From NCBI GenBank assembly GCA_964412385.1, contig CAYPOV010000102.1, forward strand, positions 1-13,940: a stretch of DNA of 13,940 bases, given 5' to 3'. Of the stretch, positions 1 through 5,599 are shown piece by piece. How positions within the stretch are numbered: the first letter of the stretch is position 1; the number at the start of each line of letters is the position of its first letter. This DNA is from JBGSYN01 sp964412385. Its GTDB lineage: Bacteria; Pseudomonadota; Alphaproteobacteria; Geminicoccales; Geminicoccaceae. The notes below the pieces were generated by a model. It searched no databases. It saw only the letters and a program-made list of their open reading frames with translations, and was not told the origin of the DNA. The translations under genes and the position numbers were made by a program.

Positions 1-27
1 GGCTCCGCCAGAGGGGCAACGATGTCG

Positions 28-1041
28 CTAGCGATAACCCGGCGGTCCGCGTTTGTGATGGGCGGGGACTTTTTCCGGCCGCCAATAGCAATGATTGGGA
101 TCGGGAGGATTGGCCGAATTGGCGCCGATAAAGATATCGTTGCGCCGCCGCGCCGCGAGCTTACCGCGGGTTGCAGCCTCTGGGGCATGACGGCCTGCAT
201 TCTGGGGCTCGGACACCGCAGCCTTCGTGGTTTCGTCGACGCTCTCGGCCTCGACACCAGTCTCGGAAACATCCGAACTGCCAAGTTGAGCCTCGGAAAC
301 CGCATCCACGCTGCACGTCTCGACAATTTCAGCCTCGACGGGCTCCAAATGAGCAGCCTCGACAGGCTGAACGGGAGCTGTCTCAGGAACAGATTGAACC
401 GATTTGCGGGTACCGGGCTCGGAAGAGTCCGAAGAAAACTCGGATGAGGCGGGGAGCGACGTCAAACGTCTTGGACGATCGCCTTTGGCTCGGCCAAGCG
501 ACGCCTCGCTGATGTAGCTGACGCCGTCGCCCAGTGCTCCGTCGTCGAAGCCTCCATCGTCAAAATCGCCATCATCGAGGGCACCGTCGTCAAAGCTGTC
601 ACCCATCAGTTCCTTCGGAACATAATCCGCAAACGGGTCGCAATCATCCGGCGGACCGGAGGCAGCAGGATCGCCGTAATCTGACGAAGACGACGGCGCA
701 AACGACCGGCTTGGTCCGTCCAGCCCGCCGCCATCTCGGCGAAGCGCCTTGGCGGCTGCCAGAACGGCCTTGGCATGGCGCATCTCCAACAAGGAAACCT
801 CGCCATCCTCGATCAGTTCACGCCGGTAAGCGGCCCGTTCCCCGTCGGACAGCCGAAGTTTTTCTTCGTAGCCCTCGACGAGATCCTTGAATTTCGCCTC
901 TTCGGCAAGGGATTGCATCGCCTCGCTCGAAATCCCCGCAGCCGCAGCCACCACCACGAGCGTCTCGCCCCGCGCCAAACGGCGGGCCAAAAACCCCCAT
1001 CGGTGTTGTGCAACAACCGGACTCGACACGAGAAAACGCAT
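28..1041 (-). CDS. Acidic hypothetical protein with Asp-Asp-Gly pentapeptide repeats
   Basis: I do not recognise this 337-residue protein and assign no function. Residues 15-100 are helical and charged. The stretch around 22-45 (LARGETLVVVAAAAGISSEA) resembles the helix-turn-helix of small DNA-binding proteins, but this is only a suggestion. Residues 110-280 are low complexity. They contain five tandem pentapeptides ending in Asp-Gly (about 149-173; SFDDG, ALDDG, DFDDG, GFDDG, ALGDG) and then Ser/Glu/Val-rich sequence, so the middle is probably disordered and very acidic. The last 40 residues turn basic and Pro-rich (RRNDIFIGANSANPPDP, then HHKRGPPGYR) and look like a conserved tail. There is no signal peptide or membrane segment. 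The ATG has GAAGG directly against it, which is too close for a normal ribosome binding site; the GTG at codon 5 (first base 1029) is an alternative start. A good promoter lies just upstream, so the gene is probably expressed alone. Confidence 0.7.
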   Translation of the reverse strand: MRFLVSSPVVAQHRWGFLARRLARGETLVVVAAAAGISSEAMQSLAEEAKFKDLVEGYEEKLRLSDGERAAYRRELIEDGEVSLLEMRHAKAVLAAAKALRRDGGGLDGPSRSFAPSSSSDYGDPAASGPPDDCDPFADYVPKELMGDSFDDGALDDGDFDDGGFDDGALGDGVSYISEASLGRAKGDRPRRLTSLPASSEFSSDSSEPGTRKSVQSVPETAPVQPVEAAHLEPVEAEIVETCSVDAVSEAQLGSSDVSETGVEAESVDETTKAAVSEPQNAGRHAPEAATRGKLAARRRNDIFIGANSANPPDPNHCYWRPEKVPAHHKRGPPGYR

Positions 1042-1567
1042 CCTTCAAAGTTGCGAGAGACATTACCTTATACGCGCAAATCCCTAGTGTCAAGCAAAAA
1101 TAGGAAAATATATTGATATTACTCCTCTTGAAGGAATCAGAGCAGATCTGTGCATGCGGTGGTTCCAATGACGAAGATGTTTTGGATCAAGCGTCCTTCC
1201 CATCATTCGAAGCCGCCCTGCGAGCCAATTCACGACGACCGCTTCTCGGCAAGCTTTGAAAAATTTGTGAAGTACACACTTTTGACCGTTGACGCGCTCC
1301 ATGCCCTTTCATCGAAGCCGATCTCCAAATGAAGCAGGCGGAAGGGATCATGTACGACGATCGGGAGGTGCTTCGAGCCCTGGCGAAGTGACTGGATAAT
1401 GCCCGGTCCGGCCGAGAGCGGATGGCGCTGGCTTCAAGAAGCCGTCATCGTTGCGATTCATGACCGCCAGAATGGAGACATAGGCGAGTATCCCTCTTGC
1501 AGAGAGTGACGTTGGATGAGTGTTCGGTATAACCGCGCCTCCCGCTTGACCATGGAGGAGACATGAC
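1042..1567. other. Intergenic region without a convincing gene
   Basis: This 526-base stretch holds the minus-strand promoter at 1065-1093 and, at its right end, the ribosome binding site GGAGGAG (1554-1560) of the next gene. Short open frames on both strands lack ribosome binding sites and recognisable sequence. One plus-strand frame at about 1293-1391 reads CPFIEADLQMKQAEG, then IMYDDREVLRALAK and a stop. It looks like a decayed coding fragment but has no start context. Nothing else supportable was seen. Confidence 0.5.
1065..1093 (-). promoter_or_regulatory. Sigma70-type promoter of the acidic protein gene
   Basis: On the minus strand a perfect TTGACA (1093-1088) is followed by a 17-base spacer and TAAGGT (1070-1065), within TATAAGGT. 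The predicted transcription start near 1058 would leave only about 17 bases before the ATG at 1041. The region upstream (1093-1125) is AT-rich, as an UP-like element would be. This is a motif match only. Confidence 0.5.
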
Positions 1568-1963
1568 ATGGAGCGGTTCACGGGCGGGTGTTTGTGCGGG
1601 ACTGTGCGGTTTGTGGCGTCGGGGCGGCCCACTCGGGTGGGGATTTGTCATTGTCTTGATTGCCGCAAGCATCATGGAGCGCTGTTTGAGTGCGCGGCCA
1701 TCTTTCCTGAGGATGCGGTGGTGATCGAGGGCGAAACGCGGGATTTTCGTGGGCGGCATTTCTGTCCCCGTTGCGGCTCGTCGGTGTTCGGCCGTTCCGG
1801 TGACGAAATCGAGGTGAATCTGGGCTCGCTGGACGATCCTGACCGATTAAAGCCCACTTACGAGATTTGGACGATCCGCCGCGAATCCTGGTTGCCGCCG
1901 TTTCCGGTCACCCAACACTACGACCGCGACCGCCCCGCTTCGAGCCACACCGAAGCTGAGTAG
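1568..1963 (+). CDS. GFA/CENP-V-family zinc-binding protein
   Basis: This 131-residue protein belongs to the GFA family, named after glutathione-dependent formaldehyde-activating enzyme; most members have no proven activity. The zinc ligands are easy to see: the CLC pair (Cys8, Cys10), the CHCLDC cluster (Cys27, Cys29, Cys32) and the FCPRCG pair (Cys66, Cys69). These seven cysteines match the family pattern for a structural and a second zinc. GSSVFGRS and NLGSLDDPDRLKP, both typical of the family, follow. Length is normal. The start is well supported by GGAGGAG seven bases upstream. The gene is followed by a strong hairpin and is probably monocistronic. A role in formaldehyde or glutathione metabolism is a family label, not something the sequence shows. 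Confidence 0.9.
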   Translation: MERFTGGCLCGTVRFVASGRPTRVGICHCLDCRKHHGALFECAAIFPEDAVVIEGETRDFRGRHFCPRCGSSVFGRSGDEIEVNLGSLDDPDRLKPTYEIWTIRRESWLPPFPVTQHYDRDRPASSHTEAE

Positions 1964-2004
1964 GCCTCCCCCAAAAGACCAAACCCTAAAGTCCGCGGGA
2001 GAGC

Positions 2005-2032
2005 CCGAGAGGGTTCATCAAAACCCTCTCGG
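2005..2032 (+). terminator. Hairpin terminator after the GFA gene
   Basis: An 11-base perfect stem (CCGAGAGGGTT / AACCCTCTCGG) with a six-base loop (CATCAA) lies 42 bases after the GFA stop. The downstream sequence, GAACTTCTTAT, has only a broken T tract, so termination may be partial. The hairpin separates the GFA gene from the promoter of the next operon. Confidence 0.6.
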
Positions 2033-2053
2033 AACTTCTTATATGCGCCATGC

Positions 2054-2081
2054 TTGACGCTATGATGTGTCAATCGATAAC
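2054..2081 (+). promoter_or_regulatory. Promoter with overlapping operator-like repeat for the SDR operon
   Basis: TTGACG (2054-2059), a 16-base spacer and GATAAC (2076-2081) form a plausible sigma70-type promoter with a start near 2088. An inverted repeat, TTGACG-N8-TGTCAA (2054-2073), covers the -35 box and the spacer, where a repressor would sit. A start near 2088 would exclude the GTG at 2067 as the SDR start and supports the ATG at 2115. These are motif matches without experimental support. Confidence 0.4.
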
Positions 2082-2114
2082 ACCATTCGGCAAGCATCGG
2101 GCAGGGAGAGTGAG

Positions 2115-2843
2115 ATGGCGGGACGGTTAGCCGGCAAGAAGTGTTTGATCACGGCGGCAGCGCAGGGCATCGGCCGGGCGTCGGCGGAGGCTTTTCTTGC
2201 CGAGGGGGCTGAGCTCATCGCTACGGATCTTGCCGAGGACAAGCTCGCCGGGTTGGAATGCGAGACGCGCAGGCTCGATGTCACGGATCGTGCTGCGATC
2301 GAGGCGCTGGCCAAGGAGCTGGGGGCCTTGGACGTGCTCTTCAATTGCGCCGGCTTCGTGCATCACGGCACGATTTTGGAGTGTGACGAGAAGGCCTGGG
2401 CGTTTAGCCATGAGCTCAATGTTCATGCCCAGTATCGTATGATCCAGGTGTTCATGCCGGCGATGATCGAGAATGGCGGCGGATCGATCATCAATATGAG
2501 CTCGGTTGCGGGCTCGCTCAAAGGCATCGTCAACCGCTGTGTTTACGGCACCACCAAGGCGGCGGTGATCGGTCTGACGAAATCTGTTGCGGCGGATTTT
2601 GTCGCCCAGAACATTCGCTGCAATGCGATTTGCCCGGGCACGGTGGAGACACCGTCGCTGCAGGATCGGATTTCGGCCCAGGGCGATGCCGAGAAGGCGC
2701 GGGCCGCCTTTATTGCGCGCCAGCCCATGGGGCGGCTTGGCACGCCTCAGGAGATTGCAGCACTGGCGGTTTATCTCGCCTCCGATGAAAGCAGCTACAC
2801 CACGGGCGTTGCCCATGTCATCGATGGCGGCATCTTGATGTAG
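2115..2843 (+). CDS. SDR oxidoreductase, probable 2-keto-3-deoxy-L-fuconate-type 4-dehydrogenase
   Basis: This 242-residue classical short-chain dehydrogenase is of the BDH2/DHRS6 type. The Rossmann signature is TAAAQGIG (13-20), with Ala replacing the first Gly of TGxxxGIG, as in human BDH2. Then come D38 for NAD binding, FNCAG (76-80), N102, S130, and the catalytic Y144 and K148 (YGTTK). The motifs AGFVHHGT and CPGTVETPSLQ are also shared with BDH2. Bacterial relatives beside FAH-family hydrolases oxidise C4 of 2-keto-3-deoxy-L-fuconate or the rhamnonate analogue with NAD+. The next gene is such a hydrolase, which supports this role over 3-hydroxybutyrate oxidation, although the exact substrate is inferred. 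The ATG is chosen because GGGAGAG lies just upstream and the length fits; an in-frame GTG at 2067 would add 16 residues unlike the family. First gene of a four-gene operon. Confidence 0.85.
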   Translation: MAGRLAGKKCLITAAAQGIGRASAEAFLAEGAELIATDLAEDKLAGLECETRRLDVTDRAAIEALAKELGALDVLFNCAGFVHHGTILECDEKAWAFSHELNVHAQYRMIQVFMPAMIENGGGSIINMSSVAGSLKGIVNRCVYGTTKAAVIGLTKSVAADFVAQNIRCNAICPGTVETPSLQDRISAQGDAEKARAAFIARQPMGRLGTPQEIAALAVYLASDESSYTTGVAHVIDGGILM

Positions 2844-2900
2844 CCTCAAGCGAGGCGTCATGCTCCAACCAATCAGGATCACACGAAGGAAGGGACTAGG

Positions 2901-3743
2901 ATGAAATTGTTGCGTTATGGACCGGTGGGCCAGGAAAAGCCGGGGCTCTTGGATGGAAGCGGCACGATCCGCGATTTGAGCGGCGAGATTGCCGATCTCG
3001 ATGCTGCGGCCTTGCTGCCTGACAGTATCGCCGGGCTGCAGGCGCTCGATCCTTCGAGCCTTCCGGCAGTCTCCGGATCGCCGCGGATCGGCCCTTGTGT
3101 CGCGTCGGTCGGCAAGTTCATGTGCATCGGCTTGAACTATTCGGACCATGCGGCCGAGACCGGTGCGCAAGTCCCCTCCGAGCCGATTCTTTTCATGAAG
3201 GCTTCGAGTGCGGTTGTGGGCCCTGATGATGATGTCGCCTTGCCGCGCGGCTCCGAGAAGAGCGACTGGGAGGTGGAGCTCGGTGTGGTGATCGGCAAGC
3301 CCGCCAAATATGTCAGCGAGGCCGACGCCTATGATCATGTCGCCGGCTATTGCGTCGTCAATGATGTTTCCGAGCGCGCTTTTCAGGCCGAGCGCCAGGG
3401 GCAATGGACCAAGGGCAAGAGCCCCGACACTTTCGGGCCGATCGGGCCATGGATCGTCACCAAGGACGAGGTGCCCGATCCCCACAATCTCGCCATGTTC
3501 TGCGATGTCGACGGCAAGCGCTATCAGGATGGCTCGACCAAGACGATGGTCTATAAGGTGCCGTTTCTGATCTCCTATCTGTCGCATTTCTTCACCCTGC
3601 ATCCGGGCGATCTCATCTCGACCGGAACACCTCCGGGTGTCGGCCTTGGCCAGAAACCTCCGGTCTTCCTCAAAGCCGGCCAGACCATGCATCTCGGGAT
3701 CGAGGGCTTGGGCGAGCAGACCCAGAAAGTGGTGCAGGGATAG
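2901..3743 (+). CDS. Fumarylacetoacetate hydrolase-family protein, probable 2,4-diketo-3-deoxy-sugar-acid hydrolase
   Basis: This 280-residue FAH-superfamily enzyme has the usual small N-terminal domain (1-65) and the catalytic beta-roll. Likely divalent metal ligands are E124 and E126 (DWEVELGVVIGK) and D155 (VNDVSER). QWTKGKSPDTFGPIGPW (168-184) and the TGTPPGVG loop (241-248) are hallmark motifs. Proteins of this sequence type are often labelled ureidoglycolate lyase, but those characterised beside BDH2-like SDRs hydrolyse L-2,4-diketo-3-deoxy-fuconate or -rhamnonate to pyruvate and L-lactate. The upstream SDR would make exactly that diketo acid, so the two probably act in sequence in the cytoplasm. 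The ribosome binding site AAGGAAGGG precedes the ATG. The gene lies 57 bases after the SDR and 5 bases before the Dabb ATG. Family assignment is firm; the substrate is inferred. Confidence 0.88.
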   Translation: MKLLRYGPVGQEKPGLLDGSGTIRDLSGEIADLDAAALLPDSIAGLQALDPSSLPAVSGSPRIGPCVASVGKFMCIGLNYSDHAAETGAQVPSEPILFMKASSAVVGPDDDVALPRGSEKSDWEVELGVVIGKPAKYVSEADAYDHVAGYCVVNDVSERAFQAERQGQWTKGKSPDTFGPIGPWIVTKDEVPDPHNLAMFCDVDGKRYQDGSTKTMVYKVPFLISYLSHFFTLHPGDLISTGTPPGVGLGQKPPVFLKAGQTMHLGIEGLGEQTQKVVQG

Positions 3744-3748
3744 CGTTG

Positions 3749-4066
3749 ATGGCTGATCACTCGGTACTGCGCCATGTGGTGATGTTTCAGTTCAAGCCCG
3801 GAACCTCGGCCGAGGACGTCAAGGCGGTGGAGGAGGCTTTTGCAGCACTGCCTTCCAAGATCGACGTCATCACCGGTTTCGAATGGGGGACTGATGTCAG
3901 CGTCGAGGGCAGGAGCCAGGGCTTCACCCATTGCTTCGTGGTGACGTTCAAGGATGAGGCGGGACGCGATACCTATCTGCCCCATCCGGCGCATCAGGAA
4001 TTCGTGGCTCTTGTCGGCCAGCACCGGGAAGCTGCTCTTGTGCTGGATTATTGGGCGCGAAGCTGA
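3749..4066 (+). CDS. Dabb (stress-responsive alpha/beta-barrel) domain protein
   Basis: This 105-residue protein consists of one Dabb domain, a ferredoxin-like fold that forms dimeric barrels. It begins with LRHVVMFQFKPG, has an internal VEEAFAALP helix and a GFEWGTDVS strand, and ends with FVVTFKDEAGRDTYLPHPAH and ALVLDYWARS, all family features. The domain occurs in several small cytoplasmic enzymes and uncharacterised proteins. I infer a helper or minor enzymatic role in the sugar-acid operon but cannot name a reaction. The ATG has AGGGA eight bases upstream, inside the end of the hydrolase gene, so translation is probably coupled. A TTG three bases earlier is in frame but less likely. The last 16 bases overlap the next gene. 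Confidence 0.85.
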   Translation: MADHSVLRHVVMFQFKPGTSAEDVKAVEEAFAALPSKIDVITGFEWGTDVSVEGRSQGFTHCFVVTFKDEAGRDTYLPHPAHQEFVALVGQHREAALVLDYWARS

Positions 4067-4329
4067 GTAAGATCGACCCGATCGAGACTAAGATCCTCGA
4101 GCTGACACACGCGCGCGGCCCCGGCAAGACCCTCTGTCCTTCCGAGGTCGCGCGCAGTCTCGAGATCGAGGATTGGCGGGCGCTGATGCCCAAGATTCGT
4201 GAAAGCGCAGCGAAGCTTGCCGACCAAGGAGCGATTCTCGTGACGCAAAAAGGCAAACCTGTCGATCCCCGCACCGCCAAAGGCCCGATACGGTTGCAGA
4301 GATCGGGACCCATCACAACCATCGCTTGA
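4051..4329 (+). CDS. DUF3253-family protein
   Basis: This 92-residue protein matches the DUF3253 pattern: a helix with LELTHARGPGKTLCPSEVAR, then DWRALMPKIRESAAKLADQG, ILVTQKGKPVDP and a final GPIRLQRSG. The layout looks like a compact winged helix, but no DNA-binding role has been shown for the family as far as I know. Cys31 in the TLCPSEVAR motif is typical. The TTG start overlaps the end of the Dabb gene by 16 bases, which is why I infer translational coupling; no ATG is available, and a CTG at 4063 is another possible start. It is the last gene of the operon, with a hairpin over its stop codon. A link to the sugar-acid pathway rests on position only. Confidence 0.78.
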   Translation: MGAKLSKIDPIETKILELTHARGPGKTLCPSEVARSLEIEDWRALMPKIRESAAKLADQGAILVTQKGKPVDPRTAKGPIRLQRSGPITTIA

Positions 4330-4336
4330 TGGGTCC
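4306..4336 (+). terminator. Hairpin at the end of the DUF3253 gene
   Basis: A perfect 10-base inverted repeat (GGACCCATCA / TGATGGGTCC) with an 11-base loop spans the stop codon at 4327-4329. No T tract follows on the plus strand, so it may stop transcription weakly or protect the 3' end. It also lies just past the convergent RTX gene and could serve both directions. Confidence 0.45.
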
Positions 4337-4359
4337 GTAGTCAAGAAACAAAGCCTAAA

Positions 4360-5429
4360 TCAAAAAAGGAAGTCGCTTTCATCCAGCAACAGGTGGTTAA
4401 CGCCTTCGATCGTGATGCTGTTATTGCCGACGAGGTCGATGAAGGTGTCGGACCCAACCGTCGACATCGTCAGATCACTCGTCTTTGTGTAGCCGGCAAT
4501 CGGCCCGTAGGCAGAGAGATCGATGAGATCGTCACCCTGAATGCCGTATTCGAAATCTCGAATCATGTCGTGATCATTGTCCACATCGAATACAAAGATG
4601 TCGGCGCCCGTGTCGCCGATCAGCCAATCATCGCCGGCACCGCCATTCAACGTATCGAAGGTTCCGGGCGCGTTGATACCGCCGTAAAGGGCGTCATCAT
4701 CGGCGCCTCCGATGAGAAAGTCGCTACTGTCACCGCCCCAAATGTGATCCACGCCGTCGCCGCCATCGATGACGTCATCTCCCTGTTCACCGTAAAGAAA
4801 ATCCTCGTCTTCACGGCCGCTTATCGGGTCGCCGTGCAGTCCCCTGTAAATATGATCGTTACAAGTATCTCCATTTAGAATGTCGAAGCCATGACCGCCA
4901 TAAATATTGTCATTGCCCTCCCCACCATGTATTTCATCGATTGCCGCGTCACCGAATAAATCATCGTCTCCGTTGAATCCGAGTATTTGATCTTGACCGT
5001 AACCGCCTTCAATGATGTCGTCGGCGCTGCCTCCTCGAAGGGTGTCGTCACCCTCATAGCCAAAATAGTGAAGTGTTGCGAATGAACTCGTGAAATGACT
5101 GGCGTCAATTATGTCGTTGCCCGTATTCCCTTCGACGGTGACCTAGTTCTGTAGCCAGGGTGGTTGGCCGACAGAACCATTTCTTCATTGAGCGTGAGGT
5201 TGTTGTTCCCGCTGCCCCAAAGCTCGATCCATTCAACATTGTTCACACCCGCAAAATCCGGGGCTCGTTCGTGGGCCGTGTCGACAAAGATCAGCCGGTA
5301 GTCTATCGTGTCGTCGCCCAAAACAATATCCGTTTGATGCAGCTCCTTTTGTTCGAAGGAGAATAGATCATTTTGGAGAAGGGAATCCGCTAAACAATCA
5401 AAGTAAACCGTGCCGAAATACCTGGCCAT
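4360..5429 (-). pseudogene. Frameshifted RTX calcium-binding repeat protein
   Basis: Two minus-strand frames together make one RTX protein of about 355 residues. The first starts at the ATG at 5429, with GGGAGA upstream, and reads about 95 residues, ending in WIELWGSGNNNLTLNEEM and VLSANHPGY, the usual lead-in to RTX repeats. The sequence then leaves the frame. The next frame continues VTVEGNTGNDIIDASHF, just after an in-frame TAG at 5145-5143, and stays open to 4360. This half holds about a dozen or more nonapeptide repeats (such as GGEGNDNIYGG and GGAGDDWLIGD) and an RTX C-terminus (GADIFVFD, DDLIDLSAYG, ending DESDFLF) like a type I secretion signal. A loss of one base, or gain of two, near 5143-5155 explains the break. 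It may be a true mutation or a sequencing error. The intact protein would be secreted and fold on binding calcium. No type I secretion genes are in the window. Confidence 0.8.
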
Positions 5430-5599
5430 CGGTTTCTCCCATGATCAAACGTGAAAATTGTGCTCATCTCAAGATACCGTCGAATATTGGGAAGAATTTT
5501 GACAGTAACGAAAGTCACTGGCTATTTGTTTGGTGTATGGGTCTTGAGAAGGGATACCGATAGAATTTCCATTGGCGGCTTTGTCGTACACAGATGTTG

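Noticed and set aside
523..597. Short tandem repeats that could suggest a CRISPR array or microsatellite element
   Set aside because: The repeats are 15-base in-frame units encoding xxDDG pentapeptides with no spacers, so they belong to the protein.
1150..1332. 60-codon plus frame in the first intergenic region
   Set aside because: No ribosome binding site, no recognisable domain and unusual composition; not enough to call a gene.
2844..2857. Small hairpin GCCTC-AAGC-GAGGC between the SDR and FAH genes
   Set aside because: The five-base stem has no T tract and the genes look like one operon, so it is not called a terminator.
2127..3692. 521-codon minus-strand frame opposite the SDR and FAH genes
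   Set aside because: It is an antisense shadow of two well-recognised enzymes in high-GC DNA; its sequence is Arg/His-rich low complexity and spans the intergenic gap.
4875..5108. Open frame on the minus strand inside the RTX gene (77 codons)
   Set aside because: The overlapping frame encodes clear RTX repeats; this one has no repeats, no ribosome binding site and no recognisable sequence.
5499..5527. Plus-strand TTGACA-N17-CTATTT promoter-like match
   Set aside because: No plus-strand gene follows; it sits in an AT-rich gap between two minus-strand genes and overlaps a small inverted repeat (CAGTAAC-GAAA-GTCACTG), so chance is the simpler explanation.
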